Shown here piece by piece: positions 31,475 through 40,951 of a stretch of DNA of 64,000 nucleotides; positions within the stretch are counted from its first letter, which is position 1; every line of letters begins with the position of its first letter. A program made the translations under genes and the position numbers. Below the pieces are notes generated by a model. The model saw nothing but the letters and a program-made list of their open reading frames with translations. It ran no database searches and had not been told where the DNA came from. The stretch spans positions 175,167,021-175,231,020 of the forward strand of contig OY992537.1 of the NCBI GenBank assembly GCA_963921195.1, written 5' to 3'. This DNA is from Pegoplata infirma. Its lineage: Eukaryota; Arthropoda; Insecta; Diptera; Anthomyiidae.

Positions 31475-33126
31475 ATTTGCAACAAATTATTAATTTTAAG
31501 TTGTCTTTGTTTATTTTTCATGAAGGGGTGCTATAGTTTTGTCCGCCATGTTTTCCGTTTTATTTGGTTATAACTTGTTTTTTATAGAACGATGACATCC
31601 ACAGTTTTTGTTTATCAATAAAAAATTCGAAAAACAAATTAAACAATAGACAAACAATAAAAAATGGGGTTTTTATGAAAAAAATTATCATCTAAAAAAA
31701 AATTCACTGAGGGGGTGCTTTAGTTTTGGCCAATACTGTATATTATATTCTTAATTTTTTTTACAATCATAATAATAATATATGTGTATTAATATTTGCA
31801 ATTGTCCGTATTCCCTATTTAACATGTTTTTATAACTTAAAATATAATAATATAACATAAAAAATAAAAATTATATGTTAAAAATAAGTATTAGTAACTT
31901 AAAAAAAAAAAATATTTAAACTAGTGCACATAACGTGCAAAAAACAGAGAACATTTTTTTGTAGTAAAAATTATAAATTTTTCGATTATGTAAGTAAAAA
32001 AAAATTAAAAGGGATAAACTTTTGCAAAATGCACTTTAAAAGTGCATTTGCATTAATAATGCACTTTCAAACCACAAACTTTTTTCATCCTAATTAATGT
32101 AAAAATAGACTAGTTAACCATCATTTTGGTCATTGAAAAATAATAAAATATCGTTATTGAAAAAATTTAAAAAATGCATTTCAAAACTGCATTTGACTTT
32201 ATAGTGCACTTCTTTCTACTTATATTTTTGAAAGTTTTTAATTAAAAAAAGACAAACGCACCACTCTTATGTGATTAAGATTAATGAGAATCGACAAATT
32301 ATTAAGAAAATCTAAGTGTTTATATTGTAGTCTAGTATAAATAACAAAAAATAAATAAAAAATGTATGGGAAAATTAAGTAACATTTTTTAAAAAAAATT
32401 ATTACCAATAGTTCGGCTATCGTGCACAAAGTTCGGAGGACATTTTTTTCTAGTAAAAATGATGAAGAAAATAATAGTGTTAAATAAAAAAAAATCAAAG
32501 GGGGTAAAAGTTTCGCAAAATGCACTTCAAAACTGCATTTGCATTTAAAATGCACTTTTGAACCACCGACTTTTTCCATCTTTTTAAATGTAAAAATAGA
32601 CTAACGTACCATCATTTTGCGCTTTACTTTATAAAGATACAATAAGTACTTAAAAATATATAGCTGATCAAAGTTTTACAGATTTTGCATTTTTTTGATT
32701 TTTTAAAAAACGAAAATCGCGAATAAAATCGCGAATTTTTTAAATTCTTTGGATCTGATAAATGATATGTTTAAATGGTTCCATAGCGCTTGTGTGTGCA
32801 AAATATTGGAAAACTTCAAAGACCCCTGGTCAGATTTTGTTCGGTCTCTCATGGAATTGATGATATACTTTATGGGGTCCTAGACCAATATTTCGATGCG
32901 TTACACACGGAATGACAAAGTGAGTATACCCCCATACTGTGGTTGGAGGGTAAATATGTTTAAAAAAAATGGTAAATTTACAAACCAAAATGGTAAATTT
33001 ACAAAAAAAAAAATTGTTAAACAACATAAATCCTCGTAATAAAATCATTTTTGTAATATAACTGTTTTTTTTTTGTAAATTAACTAGAACCCTCGCAATA
33101 AATTTTTCAAAATTTTGTCAACTTTT

Positions 33127-33683
33127 TATACCCTCCAACTACAGTATGGGGGTATACTCACTTTGTCATTCCGTGTGTAACGCATCGAAATATCGGTCGG
33201 GGACCCCATAAAGTATATATATTATTGATCAGTGATCGATTCTAAGACATTCTAGCGATGTCCGTCCGTCCGTCCGTCTGTCCGTCCGTCCGTCCGTCCG
33301 TCTGTAGTTAACACGATGCAGTCCAAAATAAAAGAGATAGATCCCTCAAGTTTGGCACAAATATGTCTTGTGCTCCTAGGCAGGTTAAGTTCGGAAATTG
33401 GCCAAATCGGACCAGGGGGAAAAAAGTTCCCCCTTGAAGAACTAAACCATCCTTTAAAAAAATACACTTTTTTACATGTTTTTTTGTATTTTTGTTAAGT
33501 AAATGAAACATTTGGTATATTTATCGCGGTGGGAAGGTGCTCTCAACGTCCCCCACTGACCTTATCAACCCCCCCCCCAAAAAAAAAAAAGATACGCCCC
33601 TGACAAATTTTTGTTTTAATTTTTTTTTTATATTTTGGAGGGTATAAAAGATTCGGCACAGCCGAATTTAACACTCTCACTTG
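33127..33683 (+). mobile_element. DINE/Helentron-like element, full-length reference copy
   Basis: In order: TATACCCTCCAACTACAG, GGGGGTATACTCACTTTG, TCGAAATATCGGTCGGGGAC, CCCATAAAGTATATATATT, GATTCTAAGACATTCTAGCG, a TCCGTCCGTCC microsatellite (33258-33305), TTTGGCACAAATATGTCTTG, GGGGGAAAAAAGTTCCCCC, a C-run (33571-33579), GGAGGGTATAAAAG, the hairpin ATTCGGCACAGCCGAAT (33651-33667) and the end AACACTCTCACTTG. The layout parallels Drosophila DINE-1/INE-1, non-autonomous relatives of Helentrons. It is inserted in the K element at 29405-34081 next to a T-run. Confidence 0.85.
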
Positions 33684-34109
33684 TTTTTAAATATTTTTCA
33701 ATAAAAAAAAGATTGTCCGGGACTTGGACAATTTTTAAAAAAACTAGAAAATTTACAAAAAAAAATGTTTTTTTTTTGTTAAACAACATAAATCCTCGTA
33801 TAACATAATTTTTGTAATATAACAGTTTTTTTTGTAAATCAACTAGAATCCTCGTAATAAAAACTTTGTTGTAAAATTACATTTTTTTTTTGTAAAATAA
33901 CCTTTCAAAATGGTAGAATACAATTACGAAAATAAATTTGTAAAATTACCAATAAAACTGTAGTTCTCGTTTGAGCAAAGTACAAGATTTTTTGTTAAAA
34001 AACAAGAAAAATTGTTAAATATTGGTAGAACGGGATTGCAAGGCATTTTACCAGACGTTTTACCAGTTTTTTTTTTGGGTGTACTTATTTGATATCGGTA
34101 ACCTATATA

Positions 34110-34720
34110 AATTTGATTATTTTTCATAGAAATAATGTCTCAAAATCTGAAATTATTTCTATGAAATGTCTTAGATTTTTAAACAATTTCTTAGATTTTG
34201 ATTTTTTTTTCTAAAATACTCTGATTTTGAGACATTTTTTCTATAGAAAAAGTCTCATATTCTGAGACATTTTTTCTTAAGAAAAAGTCTCAGATTTTGA
34301 GATATTTTTTCTAGAGAAGAAGTCTCATATTCTGAGACATTTTTTCTTTAGAAAAAGTTTTTGTTTTAGAGATATTTTTTCTATAGAAGAAGTCTCAGAA
34401 TCTCAGACACTTTTCTGAGAAAAACATTCAAAATTTGAATGTTATTTATGAAAAAATATATTGAATCTAACAATAAGTAAAATGTCTCAGAATCTGAGAC
34501 TTTTCCGTTGAAAAAAGGTCCGAGAATATGAGATTTTTAACATGGAAAAATATGTCTCAAATTCTGAGATTATTTCTATAGAAAATGTTTTACAATCTGA
34601 AGGTTTTTGTTTAGCAAAATGTCTAAAAATTTGAAACTTTTAAGAAAATTTTCAAAAGAAAAAAGGCTTCAGTTTCTGTATAATTTTTCACGTAGATTTT
34701 GAGACATTTCTCTTGCGTTG
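34110..34720. repeat. Degenerate tandem repeat, CTCAGATTTTGAGACAT unit
   Basis: Units near 40-45 bp combine AGTCTCAGATTTTGAGACAT with TTTTTCTATAGAAAA. Both parts are close to palindromic, so each unit could fold. About a dozen units are recognisable. Similar words (GTAAGTCTCAGATTTTATGA) flank the foldback at 49206-51394. Confidence 0.7.
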
Positions 34721-34815
34721 TCAGATTCGTTTATCTTATAATTTTTTTTTTTTTATAATTTTTCGTTGGTTCAACAGATAAATTCAGTTTCTCTTATTGT
34801 TAGTGAAATTTGATA

Positions 34816-35950
34816 CACTCAAAAAAACCTTGTAAAATTACAACAAAAACTTGTAACTTTTTTTTTGTTTGCTACCTCCTATTTGACAAAAATTCCTACA
34901 CTCAAAAAAACAAAACTGTAAAGTTAACAAATTTTTTTTTGTTAACTCGAGTTTACTGGCTTTTTAGCAAATTTTTAGTTAAAATCAGCGTTTTAACTAC
35001 TTTTTTTAGTTAAGTTCAATTTACGGAAATACTAGTTTTGAACAAATTTTGAATTAATTTTTTTTGTTGACTTCAAAACTGAGTTTACGAATTTTTACTA
35101 ATTAATTTGCTGATTTTTCGTAACAAATTTGTTAAGTGAAATTTCTTGTGTAGCCTCCTATGCGAATCTCATAAGTTCTACTTAAGCTGATGAAAAAAAC
35201 AGAAAAAATAAACTTACAATTTTTTACAAAATATTTTGTAAATTTTAGTTTACGAAAAGTAACAAAAAGTTTAGCTGAATTCAACTAATTTTTTTGTTAA
35301 TATATGTACATAAAAACGTTACGAAATTTCAGCTAAATTTTTAGTTAAAGTTACGGTTTTTTTGCTACATTCATTTTACGAAAAGTTAGCTAAATATTTT
35401 TAGTTAAATTAACTAAAAATTTAGTAGGCCCAAAATCAGGTGCTTTTTTAGTTAAATTTAACTAAATTTTTTGCTAACTTTACAGTTTTTTTTCTTGAGT
35501 GTAGTAATTTAACAAGATTTTTACCAATAATTTTGTAATTTTACAAGGTTTTTACCAATGAAATTGTAAATTTACAAATTTTTTGACACCATAAAATTTA
35601 CAAAGAGGTTTTGTAATTTTACTAGATTGTTTGCTACCTCCTATTTACGATAATTTCTAGTAATTTTACAAGATTTTTACCAATAATTTTGTAATTTTGC
35701 AAGCATTTCACCAATAAAATTGTAAATTTACAGTTTTTTGGCGCAATTAAAATTACAAGGAATTCTCGTGAATTTACTAATTTTTTTTTTGTAAAATAAT
35801 TTTGAAAATTTGTAAAATTACAAAAAAAAAATTGTAAAATTACAAAAAAATGTAAATTTCGATTTGTTAAACAAGGAAAACTGTCAAATATTAGTAAAAT
35901 GGGATTACGAGACTTTTTCTAGTAATTTAACAAAGTTTTTTTTTTGTGTG
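34816..35950 (+). mobile_element. Family K1 element interrupted by a K3 element
   Basis: It starts CACTCAAAAAAACCTTG and ends TTTTTTTTGTGTG, with TA flanks. The CTACCTCCTATTTGACAAAA module is cut at TCCTA by the K3 insert (34899-35501), after which GTAATTTAACAAGATTTTTA resumes. Without the insert it is close to the 557-bp copy at 36385-36941. Confidence 0.75.
34899..35501. mobile_element. Family K3 element (TTAGCTAAATTT subfamily)
   Basis: The ends CACTCAAAAAAACAAAACTG and CAGTTTTTTTTCTTGAGTG are inverted, and TA is duplicated at 34897-34898 and 35502-35503 inside the outer K element. The interior has AGTTAAATTAACTAAAAATT-type words. The module TAGCCTCCTATGCGAATCTC (near 35152) takes the place of the K1 module and is shared with 5495-7470. 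Confidence 0.75.
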
Positions 35951-36384
35951 TAAAAATGCCAATTGATCTAAACGAAATTCGGTAGATGGGAATGAAATTA
36001 TTAGTTATCACAACTGATAAAAGTGATAACTGGCTGGACTACGAAAAGTTTATTGGTTCTAAATTTGGTGTTCTGTGTGTATATAAAAAAAATATTGTGG
36101 TGAAAAAATTTAATATTAAAACAAGACGGTAAAAATTTAATGATTCTGAAGTGGGTGCTAGATTATTAGCTAGCACTAAGTTCTAAAATGTAGGTGCTAG
36201 ATCACTAACGTGGGTGCTAGATCTAGCACCCAAAGTGCTGACATGGCAACCCTGCACGTGTTACAAAAAAAAATGGATAACAGAGGCAGAAGATTAATGT
36301 GTAAAATACCACCTTTTAAATATTTTCTTTAAACATTTTATAGGCCCTTATATGTGAGGGCCCAATGAGGTACGCGCATGTGTA
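35951..36384. other. Interval with GTGCTAGAT repeats, no gene
   Basis: GTGGGTGCTAGATT, GGTGCTAGATCAC and GGGTGCTAGATCTAGCACCC occur between 36150 and 36235, as near 29150. The motif GACATGGCAACCCTG that follows (36240-36254) resembles a hAT-type end, which suggests a degraded element here. Confidence 0.35.
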
Positions 36385-36941
36385 CACTCAAAAAAAAACC
36401 TTGTAAAATTACAAGAAAAGTTTGTAACTTTTTTTTTGCTACCTCCTATTTGACAAGAATTCCTTGTTATTTTAAAAGTTTTTTACCAATAATTTTGTAA
36501 TTTTACAAACTTTTTACCAAAAAAACTGTTAATTTACAGTTTTTTTTAGGAAAAACTGTAAATTTGCAGTTTTTTTGACGCGATAAAACTTACAAGAGGC
36601 TTTGTGACTTTACTAGATTTCTTAATACCTCCTATTTTACGAGAATTCCTAGTAAAAATTACGAGCTTTTTTGTAATTTTACAAGTTTTTTGCCAAACAT
36701 TTGGTAAATTTACAATTTTTTTGGCGAAATAAAACTTACAAGAAATTCTCGTAAATTTACAATTTTTTTTTTGTAAAAAACCTTGGAAATTTGTAAAATT
36801 ACAAGAAAAACTGTAAAATTACAAAAAAAAATGTAAATTTCGATCGAAAATTATTTGTTAAAAAACAAGGAAAACTGTCTAATATTGGTACAATGGGATT
36901 ACAAGAGTTTTTCTAGTAATTTGACAAGGTTTTTTTGAGTG
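36385..36941 (+). mobile_element. Family K1 element, short intact copy
   Basis: It starts CACTCAAAAAAAAACCTTG, ends AAGGTTTTTTTGAGTG and has TA on both sides. Two CTACCTCCTATTT/ATACCTCCTATTTTACGAGA modules (36441, 36628) are separated by GTAAATTTACAG-type words. At 557 bp it is the shortest member with both ends and is a good family model. Confidence 0.8.
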
Positions 36942-37436
36942 TATATGTATTGTCATTTTTAATTTTTTAGTGAAAAAAAAAATATTTACCCAACTATAAT
37001 TTTTTTTTGTTGTAATTATAGTCTTTTATTGAAATCTCTTTGGCATTATAATGTTCTCTATAATTATAACAGTTTTTTTTATTGTTTTGTTGTTTTTCAT
37101 CATTAATATATTTAAATTATTTTCTTTTCAGAGAGACACAGAACACATAATAAGTGTTAATTATTAATTTATTGTTCATGACTTTTAATTAACATACAAT
37201 ATTTAAATAATTTTTTTTTATAACACGTGATTAACTCGCGATAAATAAATAAATCATGCTGCAAATATTTTGTCATTCATTTGTCAATTGATTAAAAAAA
37301 AAAAATGCAGATTCTGATTGTTGTTTTGCGATGGGTGTTAACGAAATTCAATCATTTGAATCTCTTAAAATCTTTTAAGCCCTTTCGCTACCGGTGCGTA
37401 ATTTTGTATTTTTTGCAATTTGCAATTTGCAGTTCA
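36942..37436. other. AT-rich interval with a candidate 3' splice site
   Basis: A strong acceptor-like sequence TTATTTTCTTTTCAG ends at 37131. Downstream, AGA GAC ACA GAA CAC ATA ATA AGT reads RDTEHIISVNY then stop, and AATAAA sequences occur near 37245. If real it could be a terminal exon in phase with the candidate donor at 24981. This is speculation from splice consensus only. Confidence 0.2.
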
Positions 37437-37566
37437 AAATAGAAAGTTCTGGAATTTGGCACGAATATATATAATGGTCATAGGAAGGTTAAGTTCGTAA
37501 ATGGTAAACATCGGACCATAGATAATAAGTTTCCCTTTGAAGAACTAAACCTACATCTGAAAACAC
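37437..37566 (+). mobile_element. DINE/Helentron-like middle fragment
   Basis: TGGAATTTGGCACGAATAT, ATGGTCATAGGAAGGTTAAG, TTCGTAAATGG and AAGTTTCCCTTTGAAGAAC follow the order of the block just after the microsatellite in the full copy. Both ends are gone. Confidence 0.6.
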
Positions 37567-38400
37567 CATGGGTTTAACCCCCATGAATCCAGACCTCTTT
37601 GGTTTCTGGCCCCATTGGTACTTTGAGGGTCGCAGATGTTGATAGATTTTTATCCAAAATTTTTTTTTATTTTAGGAAAACTATGCACTATTTATAAGTA
37701 TACGAAGTAAAATTTTCTCTTCATAGTTGGTGAAATTTCTCATTTTTAAGTTGTCTTTTTTTTAAGAGCAAGGGTGGTCAAAGGGTTAAAAACTGGTTTA
37801 TTTCAAATATTACTGAATTTTTGTTCCAAACATGTGGCTTACTTAATTGTTGTTAATTTTTTTTGCGAAAAGTGTGTCTTGTTATTCACGACAGATGACA
37901 AAATATCAATTACTTCAGATTTAAGATTTAAAGAATCTTGGACATTGTAATATAATAAATAGGGCTGTGATTTTCGTGAAAATGCATATTTTTGGTCGAT
38001 AGTCCACAACGATATCGTACTTTTGGTACCTTTTATATTTCCTAAAAATAATGGTACTAGAAACTTGAAATTTGCAATGTAGGTTCACCAAGGCTGGGTT
38101 TTTGCCAATGTTGACTCTACGGGGGTAAAATGGGTAAAAAAGTATACGTTTGGTACTTTTTGTACTTTTAGTACCTTTTGTTATTTCTTAAACTATGCCC
38201 ATTATTGGCATAGAAACTTGAAATTTGGAATGTAGAATCCTTCAGTGAAAAAAAAAAATCTGGAAAAAGTACTTGTTAAAAATTCTGTTTCTAAGAGTCG
38301 TAAAAGGGGTGAAAAGGTTTGCTTTTGGTACTTTTTATATTTCCTAATGTAAGTATCCTAGACACCTGAAATTTGAAACGTGGAATACTACATTTTGTAT
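37567..38400. repeat. Degenerate long-unit repeat with GGTACTTTT words
   Basis: Three loosely repeated segments share TTTTGGTACTTTTTGTACTT-like sequence, then ATTTCCTAAA, then AGAAACTTGAAATTTGGAATG (near 38030, 38160-38240 and 38320-38375). The spacing is about 150-180 bp. The array leads into the 16-bp minisatellite. Confidence 0.5.
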
Positions 38401-38502
38401 AATGTTTTTCAAAAATACCTTTTATAAAATGTACCCTTTATAAAAGGTACTTTTTATAAAAAAAGTAGCTTTCATAAAAAGTACCTTTTATAAAAAATAC
38501 TT

Positions 38503-38709
38503 TACTTTTTATAAAAGGTACTTTTAATAAAAGGTACTTTTTATAAAAGGTACTTTTTATAAAAGGTACTTTTTATAAAAGGTACTTTTTATAAAAGGTA
38601 CTTTTTATAAATGGTACTTTTTATAAAAGGTACTTTTTATAAAAGGTACTTTTTATAAAAGGTACTTTTTATAAAAGGTACTTTTTATAAAAGGTACTTT
38701 TTATAAAAC
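38503..38709. repeat. 16-bp minisatellite AAAAGGTACTTTTTAT
   Basis: About 13 head-to-tail copies of AAAAGGTACTTTTTAT, nearly identical (one has ATGG for AAGG). The unit is almost self-complementary around GTAC. On both sides inverted or diverged units (GTACCTTTTATAAAAAGTAC) extend the array to about 38415-38770. Confidence 0.9.
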
Positions 38710-38770
38710 GTATAAAGTACCTTTTATAAAAAGTACCTTTAATATAAAGTACCTATTATAAAAAGTACCG

Positions 38771-39161
38771 AAAGTACACCTTTTGGTACTCTTTTATTTC
38801 CTGAAATAATAACACTGTGGAACAAATTCAGGTTAGCAAAAGTTAGGTCGATTCTGAGAGTGAGGGGTGAAAATAACTTTCTAAGTTAAGGGCTAACTTA
38901 GAAGACCCGTATCGCGGCGTTTGTGTATGTTAGTTCGGAAAATTTTTTAATGGACCTTCGAACTTTGCAGTCAAATGCCGATTTTCAGCATATTGTTGAT
39001 ATGGTTTTTTTGGCTATAACTCGTCGACTAATTGATATTTTTTCAATCTGTAAAAGCCAAATTATTGTTAGAGACCTGTCCAACAAATAAATTTTTTTAA
39101 AAAATTGATTTAAAAAATTTTTGTGGTGCTTATGAAGCTAAATGTTGGAAAAAAAATTTTT
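38771..39161. other. Interval with no assignable element
   Basis: Moderate composition, including GACCCGTATCGCGGCGTTTG (38904-38923). No domain or terminus was recognised. The sequence GGCTATAACTCGTCGACTAA resembles the 'ACTAAGC' type of family X only faintly. Confidence 0.25.
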
Positions 39162-39643
39162 TATACCCTCCAACCACAGTACACACTTTGTCATTCCGTG
39201 TGTAACGCATCAAAATATCGGTCTAGACATTCTAGCGATGTCCGTCTGTCCGTCCGTCTGTCCGTCCGTCTGTCCGTCCGTCTGTCCGTCTGTGCAAGAC
39301 ACGATACAGTCCAAAGTAAAATAGCTAGAGTCTTGAAATTGTATTGGGCTGGTTAAGTTCGAACATGGGCAAAATCGGATTAGGGGGAAAAAGTTCCCCC
39401 CTTAAAAACTAAACAAACCTCTAAAAAAAGGCATTTTTTATAGGTTTTATGTATTTTGCTTAGCAAACTAAACATTTTGATGTCAAAAGAAGTTCAAAGT
39501 CTTGCAGTTGGATCCAGAAAGTTTGTCTCCCACCGACGTAACCCCCCCCCCCACAAAAACAAAAGACGTCCCTGTTTTTTTTTTTTTTAACGTGTTGGAG
39601 GGTATAAAAGATTCGGCACAGCCGAATTTAACACTCCCACTTG
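39162..39643 (+). mobile_element. DINE/Helentron-like element with internal deletion
   Basis: It has the start TATACCCTCCAACCACAG, a deletion that joins GTACACACTTTGTC, the long microsatellite of alternating TCCGTCTG/TCCGTCCG (39239-39293), GGGGGAAAAAGTTCCCCCC, a C-run near 39541, GGAGGGTATAAAAG, the perfect hairpin ATTCGGCACAGCCGAAT and the end CACTCCCACTTG. The open frames over the microsatellite are artefacts of its repeats. Confidence 0.8.
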
Positions 39644-39814
39644 TTTTTCATGCTTTTTGAAAATATTTTCCAGAAAACTAAGACAAGAATTTTCTTAATT
39701 AAGACAAACATTTTCTTAAAAATGATGAACTCCATGTAAAGAAAACTATGAATTATTTATAAGTAAATGAACTAACATGTTTTCCTCAAACCCGGCTAAA
39801 AATGTTGTATATCA

Positions 39815-40010
39815 TCATATATGAAATCATATATGAGACCATATACAGTATCATATATAGTATCAAATATGGTCTCATATATGAACATATTCCAAAATTG
39901 GCGCTTATATAAGACACGATCATATATGATGCAATATATGTGATCATATATTAGATCATATATTGAATCATATATTGGATCATATATTGAATCATATATT
40001 GAATAATATA
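39815..40010. repeat. Subterminal ATCATATATG array, left
   Basis: Variants of ATCATATATGA/GATCATATATTG recur about every 18-22 bp. The mirror array is at 42655-42812. Because both lie just inside the inverted ends, they may be binding sites of the mobilising enzyme. Confidence 0.7.
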
Positions 40011-40951
40011 TGATGTTTTTAATTTGTTTTAAATTCTTTTTTATATTTTTTATTTATTTTTTCATCTTAAACTATATGTAATAGGTTATTATGTATATAT
40101 TCACCAGAATTGCAAACGATGTACGCAAGTATAATAAAAAATAAAAAATATTGTTTTATTCATTACTGGTGTTTTTGATATATTTGAATGAGCACCTTTA
40201 GTTTGATGATTTTGATTTTTTAGTTACTATCGTTTGCATTTTTGGTGACCATATAAAAATATATAATTAAACTTATAGATACGAGAATACATTTTTAAAT
40301 TCAAAAAAATAAATTGAACATAAAAGATCTAATATATCAAGTTTTTCAATTGATATCAATTACGAAAGATGCGAACAAAGGGCTTGTTACAGGAACGATG
40401 ATTTCCTTTGTGTTTTCTTGTTTTAGTGTTAATTTCGATTATCTTCGGACTTAGCGTTTTTGTTAAAAAAGTCAAAATCTAAAAAAATTGATAGAAAATA
40501 ATATTAGTATGCATACAAGATATTTCTAGAATTTTTATTGTATTGAATTATTACCACCAACAGCATTTGGTGCTAATGGGCTAATGATAACACGAATATC
40601 CTTTAAAGATTGGCTTGATACTGCTAGACACATACATACATACATGTTAATGGAGTGTATTTTGTAAGGACCATGGGTTGCTTAAGACAATGAATGCTTT
40701 TTACGGAAAGGTATATTGTCTTTCAGAACTCCATCTGATAAAATATTAAAATTACTCTATATTCCTTTTTTTATTCCAGAAAAAAAGAAATTGCTACTAC
40801 TAAATGCATGTTTTTTACTCAAAATTTTTTGTAGGTACATAATTACTTAAGACTTCGATTAAAAGCAATATATTAGTAGTACGTATTTTATCTTTTTGGG
40901 TTATGTGTGTAACGATGTTTGAAGGATAGGGATAAGAAACTATTTTTACTT

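Larger units (their letters stand above)
30063..32862. mobile_element. Large foldback element, copy 2, with Tc1 relics
   Basis: The ends CATCAATTCCATGAGA and TCTCATGGAATTGATG and the arm blocks are the same as in 19617-22634. The left arm has no hairpin MITE or tRNA-like insert and so preserves the empty sites. Its centre (about 31200-31500) holds two inverted fragments of a Tc1-type transposase, and a Tc1-type terminus (GGGGGTGCTTTAGTTTTGGC then CAATACTG) ends at 31738. This suggests that the foldback includes an inverted duplication of a Tc1 element. Frames of 63 and 113 residues in the arms are the same repeat read twice. Confidence 0.8.
29615..32952 (-). mobile_element. DINE/Helentron-like element split by a foldback (copy 2)
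   Basis: On the plus strand it begins CAAGTGAGAGTGTTAA, the inverted family end, then the perfect hairpin ATTCGGCTGTGCCGAAT (29631-29647), a 13-base G-run near 29706 and the GACGGACGGACAGACGGAC microsatellite. It is then cut by the foldback and finishes with GTGAGTATACCCCCATACTG and GGTTGGAGGGTA. The foldback sits at the same internal site as in 19525-23044. Confidence 0.8.
29405..34081 (+). mobile_element. Family K1 host carrying two DINE copies and a foldback
   Basis: It starts CACTCAAAAAAAAACCTTG (29405) and ends TTTTTTTGGGTG (34081), with TA flanks. The sequence is colinear with the reference copy at 16395-17130 once the DINE inserts 29615-32952 (minus) and 33127-33683 (plus) are removed. 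Host blocks such as GGTAGAATACAATTACG (33912) and CAAGGCATTTTACCAGACG (34039) survive near the right end. Confidence 0.75.

Noticed and set aside
32238..32579. 113-residue frame beginning MEKVGGSKVHFKCKC as a small membrane protein
   Set aside because: The same frame appears in all four foldback arms (19910, 30356, and inverted at 22330 and here), so it is repeat sequence; the hydrophobic part comes from T-rich DNA.
38503..38709. CRISPR-like array
   Set aside because: The units are direct 16-bp tandem repeats without spacers, in a eukaryotic context.
39123..39356. VRLSVRLSVRLSV peptide as a coding repeat
   Set aside because: It is a translation of the TCCGTCTG microsatellite of a DINE element.
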